DNA from: Synergistaceae bacterium
GTDB lineage: Bacteria; Synergistota; Synergistia; Synergistales; Synergistaceae
Length of the DNA stretch: 5,231 nucleotides
Reading direction: 5' to 3'
Assembly: GCA_031264605.1 (NCBI GenBank)
Contig: JAISDQ010000090.1
Span: 1-5,231 of the forward strand
Below, in pieces: positions 1 through 4,659 of this stretch (its first letter is position 1; every line of letters begins with the position of its first letter). The notes under the pieces are model-generated. The model was not told where the DNA came from, made no database searches, and saw only the letters and a program-made list of their open reading frames with translations. Position numbers and translations under genes: made by a program.

Positions 1-263
1 TACTTGTCGCCGAGAAGGACTTTCGCCGCTCCGGCGTTCGCCATGCGGGACTTTTTGCCGAATACCGACTCAGCGGTGATGAGGGGAACAGACCAAATGA
101 TGATCGCGACAAAAGTCGCGATGATGAAAGTGCCGCCGCCCATACTGGCCACTTCGCGCGGGAATCTCCAAATATTGCCCGTGCCGACCGCCATGCCCAA
201 AACCGTGCACAAAAGTCCCCATCTGCTGGTAAACTGCTCGCCGCCTTGTTTGATTTCAGCCAT
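1..263 (-). CDS. Sodium:neurotransmitter symporter (NSS/SNF) family transporter, N-terminal part
   Basis: This is the start of an inner-membrane transporter of the LeuT-fold NSS family, which couples Na+ entry to uptake of amino acids or related amines. The visible 87 residues (MAEIKQGGEQ onwards) contain TM1 with the family signature GMAVGTGNIWRFP (about residues 23-35), then the GGG motif of the TM1-TM2 loop (about 42-44) and a hydrophobic TM2 (about 45-65) ending in PLITAE. By comparison with LeuT, the unwound TM1 keeps the Ala and Asn that bind Na1 and the gate Arg of RFP, but the residue equivalent to LeuT Asn21 is Met. The C-terminal ten or so helices lie beyond the left edge. A second ATG lies directly upstream at 264-266; I prefer 261-263 because the GGGAGG at 271-276 is then 7 nt away rather than 4. 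The substrate cannot be read from this fragment. The gene diverges from the Rrf2 regulator gene. Confidence 0.9.
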   Translation of the reverse strand, partial: MAEIKQGGEQFTSRWGLLCTVLGMAVGTGNIWRFPREVASMGGGTFIIATFVAIIIWSVPLITAESVFGKKSRMANAGAAKVLLGDK

Positions 264-270
264 CATAAAA

Positions 271-276
271 CCTCCC
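271..276 (-). promoter_or_regulatory. Ribosome binding site of the transporter gene
   Basis: The minus strand reads GGGAGG followed by TTTT and then ATGATG. It is a strong Shine-Dalgarno match. Spacing is 7 nt to the second ATG and 4 nt to the first, which favours the second as the initiator. Confidence 0.75.
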
Positions 277-380
277 TACTATCCAACGCTTAATTAAAAA
301 TAACGGAGTTTTGGCAAAAAACAACTGAAACGCACGCGGACCACGTAATAAAAATATCTTCCCCCGTGACCATCCCCTTT

Positions 381-412
381 CATTTGATTGATTAAGATCA
401 TTTGATTAAGAT
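381..412. repeat. Short imperfect tandem repeat in transporter leader
   Basis: CATTTGATTGATTAAGAT (381-398) is followed directly by CATTTGATTAAGAT (399-412), the same unit lacking one GATT. It lies in the presumed 5' leader of the minus-strand transporter. No function can be inferred; it could be slippage in AT-rich DNA. Confidence 0.6.
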
Positions 413-468
413 GATACCAAGTTTCAAAAAGCTCTCGTGTCCTAATACAACCTTAAAATTAAAAGTAG

Positions 469-497
469 ATATTACCGTATATTATGCCCGTTGTCAA
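469..497 (-). promoter_or_regulatory. Sigma-70-type promoter of the transporter gene
   Basis: On the minus strand a perfect -35 TTGACA (497 down to 492) is followed after 17 nt by TAATAT (474 down to 469), a 4 of 6 match to the -10 consensus. Transcription would begin near position 462, which gives a leader of nearly 200 nt before the start codon. The assignment rests on sequence match only. Confidence 0.6.
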
Positions 498-498
498 T

Positions 499-514
499 CA
501 TGAATAGTTTCATG
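499..514. repeat. Perfect inverted repeat beside the transporter -35 box, candidate operator
   Basis: CATGAA (499-504) and TTCATG (509-514) form a perfect 6-bp dyad around TAGT. It sits immediately upstream of the minus-strand -35 hexamer at 492-497, where an activator or repressor of the transporter could bind. The binding protein is unknown. Confidence 0.45.
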
Positions 515-521
515 TATCAAA

Positions 522-545
522 AACCAGTTTATGAACCGGTTTATG
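522..545. repeat. Tandem 12-bp direct repeat upstream of transporter promoter
   Basis: AACCAGTTTATG (522-533) and AACCGGTTTATG (534-545) are adjacent 12-bp units differing at one base. A related TAGTTTCATG occurs at 505-514 within the neighbouring inverted repeat. The array would lie about 60-83 bp upstream of the presumed transporter start point, a usual location for activator sites. No known operator is recognised. Confidence 0.5.
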
Positions 546-632
546 CATATTAGTCGACATGGCTAAGAAAAAATTTCAAATAAAATTTCGCTTAACTTCT
601 TTCTATATCCGACAGCGGGCAGATATCGAAAA

Positions 633-653
633 ATTTTCGCGCCGCGCGAAAAT
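633..653. repeat. Perfect 9-3-9 inverted repeat
   Basis: ATTTTCGCG (633-641) and CGCGAAAAT (645-653) are exact reverse complements separated by CCG. The minus strand continues into a short T-rich run, so it could act as a weak terminator in that direction, but no minus-strand gene precedes it. It could equally be a regulator site or part of an intergenic repeat element together with the inverted repeats to its right. Confidence 0.6.
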
Positions 654-673
654 ACATTTGGCTCCTTTTTTGT

Positions 674-688
674 TTCCGTCAGACGGAA
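674..688. repeat. Perfect 7-1-7 inverted repeat
   Basis: TTCCGTC (674-680) and GACGGAA (682-688) are exact reverse complements around a single A. As RNA it would form a short hairpin with a TCAGA loop. It lies 20 bp from the 633-653 palindrome and 3 bp before the long stem 692-746. Confidence 0.55.
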
Positions 689-691
689 TGA

Positions 692-746
692 AGCCGTAAA
701 TCCGGCCGAAGCGCGGCAATCCTGAATCGGGAGGTTTTTTACGGTT
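692..746. repeat. Long-range stem enclosing two smaller stems, possible structured element
   Basis: AGCCGTAAA (692-700) can pair with TTTACGGTT (738-746), nine pairs with one G-T wobble. Inside, GCCG (705-708) can pair with CGGC (714-717), and CCT (721-723) with AGG (732-734), giving a possible three-way junction. The predicted promoter of the regulator gene starts downstream at 778, so this need not be a leader RNA of that gene. It may be part of an intergenic repeat or a small RNA; both are guesses. Confidence 0.4.
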
Positions 747-777
747 GCATACCGCGGCTTGGGCTCCATATTCCCTA

Positions 778-805
778 TTGAAAAAGTAGACTTATCCTGT
801 ATCAT
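778..805 (+). promoter_or_regulatory. Sigma-70-type promoter of the Rrf2 regulator gene
   Basis: TTGAAA (778-783, 5 of 6 match) and TATCAT (800-805, 5 of 6 match) are separated by 16 nt. Transcription would start near 812, about 20 nt before the ATG at 832. The spacer carries TTATCCTG (792-799), which resembles TTAACCTG at the cysK promoter and could be an autoregulatory site. Confidence 0.6.
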
Positions 806-831
806 TTTCCTCGCAAGAGGGGGCGGTAAGA

Positions 832-1269
832 ATGAAGATATCCACAAAGGGACGCTACGCGCTGAGAGTGATGGTCGACCTGGCGTTGAACGACTCCGGG
901 GATTTTATCCCGTTGAGGAACGTTTCCTCCCGTCAGGAGATAACGGTGAAATATCTCGAACAGATCATACCGCTTCTGAGCCGCGCGGGATACCTGAAAA
1001 GCTCGCGCGGCAAGGACGGCGGTTACCGTCTGGCGCGCCACCCCAAGGACTACACGGTGGGCGATATCCTCCGCAAGGTCGAGGGAGACCTTTCCCCCGT
1101 CGCCTGCATGGAGGACGAACCCAACAAATGCCCCAGAAACGCGTGGTGCCCCACGCTGCCGATGTGGCGCGGACTCAGCAAGGTCATCAACGATTACCTC
1201 GACGCGATAACGCTCGAAGACCTCGTGGACCAGAGCAGAAACCGGGCCGGACAGGATTATTCCATATAG
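832..1269 (+). CDS. Rrf2 family transcriptional regulator, IscR-like
   Basis: This 145-residue protein is a DNA-binding regulator of the Rrf2 family (IscR, CymR, NsrR). It opens with the family hallmark MKISTKGRYALRVMVDLAL. A winged helix-turn-helix follows: the recognition helix is around QEITVKYLEQIIPLL (35-49) and the wing around RGKDGGYRLAR (59-69). Cys92, Cys100 and Cys106 correspond to the three [2Fe-2S] cysteines of E. coli IscR (Cys92, 98, 104), although the first gap is 7 rather than 5 residues. The position of the IscR ligand His107 is Leu109 here. It therefore probably binds a cluster, with an altered fourth ligand. The start is supported by AGGGGG at 818-823, 8 nt upstream. Position before cysK suggests control of cysteine or Fe-S supply, as CymR and IscR do elsewhere; CymR itself lacks these cysteines. 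Which of these roles applies is open. Confidence 0.92.
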   Translation: MKISTKGRYALRVMVDLALNDSGDFIPLRNVSSRQEITVKYLEQIIPLLSRAGYLKSSRGKDGGYRLARHPKDYTVGDILRKVEGDLSPVACMEDEPNKCPRNAWCPTLPMWRGLSKVINDYLDAITLEDLVDQSRNRAGQDYSI

Positions 1270-1314
1270 CGCGCCGCTCGCTTCCTCGGGGCGTTTGAAA
1301 AAGTGCCCTGGGTC

Positions 1315-1342
1315 TTGACAAAAAAATTTTGGCCTATATAAT
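1315..1342 (+). promoter_or_regulatory. Strong sigma-70-type promoter of cysK
   Basis: Perfect TTGACA (1315-1320) and perfect TATAAT (1337-1342) hexamers are separated by 16 nt of mostly A and T. The start point would be near 1349, about 40 nt before the start codon of cysK. It lies in the 120-bp gap after the regulator gene, so cysK need not depend on transcription from the regulator promoter. Confidence 0.8.
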
Positions 1343-1347
1343 TCCTA

Positions 1348-1355
1348 TTAACCTG
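1348..1355 (+). promoter_or_regulatory. Candidate regulator half-site at the cysK start point
   Basis: TTAACCTG at 1348-1355 overlaps the predicted transcription start of cysK and differs at one base from TTATCCTG at 792-799 in the regulator's own promoter. A regulator bound here would block transcription. TATAA (1337-1341) and TTATA (1361-1365) flank it symmetrically. Assignment to the Rrf2 protein is inference. Confidence 0.3.
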
Positions 1356-1374
1356 ATATGTTATAAAGTATAAA

Positions 1375-1380
1375 AAGGAG
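1375..1380 (+). promoter_or_regulatory. Ribosome binding site of cysK
   Basis: AAGGAG at 1375-1380 is 9 nt from the ATG at 1390 and only 3 nt from the in-frame ATG at 1384. This favours 1390 as the start. Confidence 0.7.
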
Positions 1381-1389
1381 AGGATGACA

Positions 1390-2322
1390 ATGGCAAAAAT
1401 TTACGAACAGTTCACCGATCTTGTGGGCGGCACTCCCCTGCTTCACCTGAAGAGGTACTCGGCGCTTCACAACGTGAGCGCGCGAATCCTCGCGAAACTC
1501 GAGTACTTCAACCCGGCGGGCAGCGTGAAGGACCGCATAGCGAAATCGATGATCGACGACGCCGAAAAAAGCGGCATTTTGAAGCCCGATTCGGTCATAA
1601 TCGAGCCCACGAGCGGCAACACCGGCATTGGCCTCGCAGCGGTCGCGGCCTCGCGCGGCTATCGCGTGATACTGACCATGCCCGAGACGATGAGCGTAGA
1701 GCGCCGCAACCTGCTCAAAGCCTACGGCGCGGAACTGGTGCTCACCGAAGGGGCGAAGGGCATGAAAGGAGCCATCGCCAGGGCCGACGAACTCGCGAAG
1801 GAGACGCCGAACAGCTTCATCCCCGGACAATTCGTGAATCCGGCAAATCCCGCCGTGCACCGCGAGACCACCGGCCCCGAAATATGGGACGACACCGACG
1901 GAGCCGCGGATATTCTGATAAGCGGCGTAGGTACCGGCGGCACGCTCACCGGCGCGGGAGGCTATCTCAAATCCCGGAAGCCGTCTTTCAAGATCGTCGC
2001 CGTCGAGCCCGCCAATTCCCCGGTGCTCTCAAAGGGAACGCCCGGCGCCCACAAGATTCAGGGCATAGGCGCCGGCTTTGTCCCCGACGTGCTCGACACT
2101 GAACTGTACGACGAGATATTTCCGGTGAAGGACGAGGACGCGTTCGCCACGGGGCGCGAGATAGGAAAGTCCGAGGGAATACTCGTCGGCATATCGTCCG
2201 GCGCGGCGCTTTACGCCGGCACTCAGGTGGCGCTTCGCCCGGAGAACAGCGACAAGACGATAGTGGTCATCCTTCCGGACACTGGCGAACGCTATCTTTC
2301 TACGGTGATGTTCGCCGACTGA
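1390..2322 (+). CDS. cysK: Cysteine synthase A (O-acetylserine sulfhydrylase)
   Basis: CysK is a cytoplasmic PLP enzyme that makes L-cysteine from O-acetylserine and sulfide. The 310-residue product has the usual family length. Visible marks in order: the PLP lysine in NPAGSVKDR (Lys47); the substrate loop EPTSGNTGIGLA (72-83); QFVNPANPAVHRETTGPEIW (147-166), typical of CysK; the glycine-rich phosphate loop GTGGT (181-185); the GIGAGFVP segment (226-233); SSGA (269-272) facing the pyridine nitrogen; and PDTGERYLST near the end (296-305). There is no C-terminal CBS or extra domain, so cystathionine beta-synthase is unlikely; a relaxed sulfur-donor range as in CysM cannot be excluded. An alternative ATG at 1384 would add two residues. 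It has its own strong promoter and may be repressed by the upstream Rrf2 protein. It can supply cysteine as the sulfur source for the downstream mnmA, hydE and larE products. Confidence 0.95.
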   Translation: MAKIYEQFTDLVGGTPLLHLKRYSALHNVSARILAKLEYFNPAGSVKDRIAKSMIDDAEKSGILKPDSVIIEPTSGNTGIGLAAVAASRGYRVILTMPETMSVERRNLLKAYGAELVLTEGAKGMKGAIARADELAKETPNSFIPGQFVNPANPAVHRETTGPEIWDDTDGAADILISGVGTGGTLTGAGGYLKSRKPSFKIVAVEPANSPVLSKGTPGAHKIQGIGAGFVPDVLDTELYDEIFPVKDEDAFATGREIGKSEGILVGISSGAALYAGTQVALRPENSDKTIVVILPDTGERYLSTVMFAD

Positions 2323-2343
2323 CAAAGAAAAATTATTATAAGA

Positions 2344-2385
2344 GGGCGCCAGCCGTTTTGGGCGGAGCCCGGAATTTTGATTCCG
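2344..2385 (+). other. Two consecutive hairpins after cysK
   Basis: GGGC...GCCC (2344-2347 with 2367-2370) forms an interrupted stem, and CGGAAT (2370-2375) with ATTCCG (2380-2385) forms a perfect 6-bp hairpin around TTTG. Neither is followed by a clean T run, so these are not clear terminators. They may stabilise the 3' end of the cysK message. The rest of the 2323-2448 gap shows nothing recognisable. Confidence 0.35.
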
Positions 2386-2448
2386 CGGTTTGAGGGAAAC
2401 GGCGGCGACGCTGAATTTCAACTCGGATCAATTCCGTAATTAATGATG

Positions 2449-2499
2449 GATAAATAAAGCGCCGGGTATGTTACTATGATGCCGGGCGTTTTATTTATC
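2449..2499. terminator. Strong intrinsic terminator between cysK and mnmA
   Basis: GATAAATAAAGCGCC (2449-2463) pairs with GGCGTTTTATTTATC (2485-2499) over 15 positions with a single G-T wobble. After one G-G mismatch a further five pairs (2465-2469 with 2479-2483) close a 9-nt loop. The GC core is followed by TTTTATTTAT on the plus strand and preceded by an A-rich arm, so it could work in both directions. It should end most cysK transcripts and means mnmA either needs its own promoter or depends on read-through. No convincing promoter was found between the hairpin and mnmA. Confidence 0.8.
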
Positions 2500-2506
2500 G
2501 TGCGCG

Positions 2507-2511
2507 AGGAG
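2507..2511 (+). promoter_or_regulatory. Ribosome binding site of mnmA
   Basis: AGGAG (2507-2511) lies 9 nt before the TTG at 2521 and just after the terminator hairpin. It identifies TTG as the likely start and argues against the in-frame ATG at 2476, which sits inside the hairpin loop without a ribosome site. Confidence 0.65.
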
Positions 2512-2520
2512 AGCTTGAAG

Positions 2521-3606
2521 TTGAACCGCAAAGTTATGGTAGCTATGAGCGGGGGAGTGGACAGTTCCGTGGCCGCGTTTCTCCTGCGGGAACAGGGATG
2601 GGATTGCGCCGGCGTTACGATGAAACTGTTCGATAACGAGGACGTCGGCATGGACAGGGAAGATTCGTGCTGTTCGGTTCATGATGTGGAAGACGCGCGA
2701 ACCGCGGCGCACGGCATTGGAATTCCCCATTATGTTTTCAACCTGGCCCGCGAGTTCGAGGAGAACGTGGTCGAAAAATTCGTGAACGAATACTCCGCCG
2801 GCAGAACCCCTAACCCCTGCATCGACTGCAACCGGTACGTCAAATTCGACCGGCTTCTCGACAAGGCGCGGGCCGCGGGATATGACCGCATAGCCACCGG
2901 GCACTACGCCAGGGTCGACCGCTCGCGTTCCGGCAGGTTTCTCCTCCGCAAAGGAGTGGACGAATCCAAGGATCAGAGCTACGTCCTGTATTCCATGACG
3001 CAGAAGCAGCTCGAACTGACGCTTTTTCCCCTCGGAGGGCTGTTTAAACGAGAAGTCCGGGAGATAGCGCGGCAAGAAGGTTTGAGAACCGCCTCGAAAC
3101 CGGAGAGCCAGGATATATGTTTCGTCCCGGACGGGGACTACGCCGATTTCATAGGGCGGCGCACCGGCAGCCCGCCCCGGGCCGGGGATTTCGTCGACAG
3201 GGAAGGCACGGTTATCGGAAGCCACGGCGGAGCCATACATTACACGATAGGACAGCGCAGGGGGCTCGGCATGGGATTCGGGGAACGGAAGTACGTCGTT
3301 GCGAAAGATATGGAGACAAATTCAGTGACGCTCGGCGACGAGGACGATTTGCTCGTGAAGACCATCTACGCCGACAACATAAACCTGATAGCCTCCGACC
3401 GCGTGGACGGGAAAATGACAATGTCCGTACGGACCAGATACAGGCAGAACGAGCGCACGGCCGTGGTATCGATGGCCGGGAGTGATATAATGAAAGTGGA
3501 ATTTGAGGATCCGCAACAGGGGGTAGCCGCTGGGCAGGCTGTGGTGCTTTACGACGGCGACGTCGTATTTGGCGGCGGCACAGTGCAGGAAACGAGGACG
3601 GAATGA
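2521..3606 (+). CDS. mnmA: tRNA-specific 2-thiouridylase MnmA
   Basis: MnmA activates U34 of tRNA for Lys, Glu and Gln with ATP and replaces its 2-oxygen with sulfur. With a TTG start at 2521 the protein has 361 residues, the normal family length, and begins MNRKVMVAMSGGVDSS, as homologues do. The PP-loop SGGVDSS is at 10-16. The TPNPCIDCN motif (96-104) holds Cys100 and Cys103; Cys103 matches catalytic Cys102 of E. coli, and Cys100 occupies a place that is Asp in E. coli. Cys200 in SQDICF matches the second active cysteine. GHYAR (127-131), KDQSYVLY (150-157) and YTIGQRRGLG (241-250) are further family marks, the last opening the C-terminal beta domains. Three cysteines in this arrangement fit the [4Fe-4S]-dependent view of the enzyme. 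No cysteine desulfurase partner is in the window. The stop overlaps the hydE start by 4 bp (ATGA), indicating translational coupling. Upstream in-frame starts at 2476 (ATG) and 2500 (GTG) are less likely. Confidence 0.93.
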   Translation: MNRKVMVAMSGGVDSSVAAFLLREQGWDCAGVTMKLFDNEDVGMDREDSCCSVHDVEDARTAAHGIGIPHYVFNLAREFEENVVEKFVNEYSAGRTPNPCIDCNRYVKFDRLLDKARAAGYDRIATGHYARVDRSRSGRFLLRKGVDESKDQSYVLYSMTQKQLELTLFPLGGLFKREVREIARQEGLRTASKPESQDICFVPDGDYADFIGRRTGSPPRAGDFVDREGTVIGSHGGAIHYTIGQRRGLGMGFGERKYVVAKDMETNSVTLGDEDDLLVKTIYADNINLIASDRVDGKMTMSVRTRYRQNERTAVVSMAGSDIMKVEFEDPQQGVAAGQAVVLYDGDVVFGGGTVQETRTE

Positions 3607-4658
3607 GCGGGATAATCGAAAAACTGGCCGGCACGGGCGATCTGACCGACGGCGAACTGGCGTCCCTGATCGGTACGGACGAGCATGACGGAGAGCTTTA
3701 TAAAACGGCCGACGAGGCGCGCAGATCGGTATACGGAACCGACGTTTACATCCGCGGCCTGATAGAATTCACAAACTACTGCAAAAACAACTGTTATTAC
3801 TGCGGAATAAGGCGCGGCAACGAAAAAGCTTCACGTTACCGCCTGACCGCCGGGCAGATATTCTCCTGCGCGGACACGGGCTACGAGTTGGGGTTCCGCA
3901 CTTTCGTCCTGCAAGGCGGCGAGGACCCGCACTACACCGACGAAATGATATGCGAGATAGTCTCAGGAATAAAACGCCGGCACGCCGACTGCGCGGTGAC
4001 TCTCTCGTTTGGGGAGAAATCCGAGGAGAGCTTCAGAGCGTACTGGAGCGCCGGCGCCGACCGGTACCTACTGAGGCACGAGACGGCGGATCCGGCCCAC
4101 TATCGCATGTTGCATCCGGCGTCGATGAGCTTGGAAGACAGAAAGCAATGCCTGTGGAACCTGAAGAAAATCGGTTATCAGGTCGGTTCCGGCTTCATGG
4201 TCGGTTCCCCATATCAGACCGTTGCGAATATCATCGCCGATCTGCGGTTTCTCCAGGAACTGCGTCCCGCCATGATAGGAATAGGCCCGTATATTTCGCA
4301 CAAGGACACGCCTTTCAGGGATTTCGCCAGCGGGACTGTCGAGCTGACCCTGCGTCTCGTGTCCGTACTGAGGCTGATGCACCCTTACGCGTTGATACCG
4401 GCGACAACCGCCCTCGGAACCATAGCGCCCGACGGGCGCGAACGCGGTTTGAAGGCGGGAGCCAACGTGGTGATGCCGAACCTGTCGCCGACGTCGGTGA
4501 GAAAATATTATCTCCTGTACGACAATAAAATATGCACCGGGGACGAAGCCGCCGAGTGCCGCCACTGCCTCGACGCGCGCGTCGCGCTCGCCGGTTACGG
4601 GATAGTGGTGGCGAGAGGCGACGTCAAAACCCGGGAAGCGAAGAAAGTGGCCGTCTGA
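3603..4658 (+). CDS. hydE: [FeFe]-hydrogenase H-cluster maturation radical SAM protein HydE
   Basis: HydE is a radical SAM enzyme that, with HydG and HydF, builds the diiron subcluster of [FeFe]-hydrogenase. The 351-residue product fits the family in length and sequence. The SAM-cluster motif CKNNCYYC gives Cys60, Cys64 and Cys67 (CX3CX2C). Next come the family blocks GFRTFVLQGGED (97-108), AGADRYLLRHETA (150-162), IGYQVGSGFMVGSPYQT (190-206), LIPATTALGTIAPDGRE (264-280) and AGANVVMPNLSP (285-296). Near the C terminus Cys311, Cys319 and Cys322 reproduce the optional second cluster site known from Thermotoga HydE. The related PylB (methylornithine synthase) is a less likely identity given the HYR-LHP, CTGDEAAEC and second-cluster features. 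Translation starts inside the mnmA stop (ATGA), with GAGGA at 3594-3598 as ribosome site. hydF, hydG and hydrogenase genes are not in view, so the other maturation genes must lie elsewhere if the pathway is complete. Confidence 0.93.
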   Translation: MSGIIEKLAGTGDLTDGELASLIGTDEHDGELYKTADEARRSVYGTDVYIRGLIEFTNYCKNNCYYCGIRRGNEKASRYRLTAGQIFSCADTGYELGFRTFVLQGGEDPHYTDEMICEIVSGIKRRHADCAVTLSFGEKSEESFRAYWSAGADRYLLRHETADPAHYRMLHPASMSLEDRKQCLWNLKKIGYQVGSGFMVGSPYQTVANIIADLRFLQELRPAMIGIGPYISHKDTPFRDFASGTVELTLRLVSVLRLMHPYALIPATTALGTIAPDGRERGLKAGANVVMPNLSPTSVRKYYLLYDNKICTGDEAAECRHCLDARVALAGYGIVVARGDVKTREAKKVAV

Positions 4659-4659
4659 T

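Larger units (their letters stand above)
264..831. other. Divergent intergenic region, about 570 bp without a convincing gene
   Basis: No credible coding sequence is seen between the transporter and the Rrf2 gene. The left two thirds (about 277-600) are AT-rich, in contrast to the GC-rich genes. From left to right the region holds the transporter ribosome site, a long presumed leader with a short tandem repeat (381-412), the transporter promoter (469-497), an inverted repeat and direct repeats upstream of it (499-545), a cluster of perfect inverted repeats (633-746), and the promoter of the regulator gene (778-805). A small plus-strand frame at 559-699 (46 codons, basic) has no ribosome binding site and is not called. 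Confidence 0.7.

Noticed and set aside
335..344. Minus strand GTGGTCCGCG, resembling the T-box core GTGGTACCGCG of tRNA-sensing leaders
   Set aside because: One core base is missing, no terminator or antiterminator pairing is visible around it, and no stem I features were found upstream. Treated as chance similarity.
559..699. Small plus-strand frame of 46 codons starting ATGGCTAAGAAA, strongly basic
   Set aside because: No ribosome binding site precedes it, it runs through two palindromes, and its composition follows the AT-rich spacer. I do not call it a gene.
563..847. Minus-strand open frame of 94 codons across the intergenic region
   Set aside because: Its start overlaps the regulator gene and the codons run through the inverted-repeat cluster; no ribosome site is evident. 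If the cluster is a dispersed repeat, similar frames may be annotated elsewhere as hypothetical proteins.
759..1298. Plus-strand open frame of 179 codons overlapping the regulator gene
   Set aside because: It is an alternative frame of the clear Rrf2 gene, rich in Arg, Pro and Gly as expected for an out-of-frame reading of GC-rich DNA.
1270..1300. Possible terminator after the regulator gene (CGCTC with GGGCG, then TTT)
   Set aside because: The stem has only five pairs with a T-G wobble and a large loop; the T run is three bases long.
2491..3240. Minus-strand open frame of 249 codons opposite mnmA
   Set aside because: It lies wholly antisense to conserved mnmA codons and shows no recognisable domain; long antisense frames are expected in GC-rich genes.
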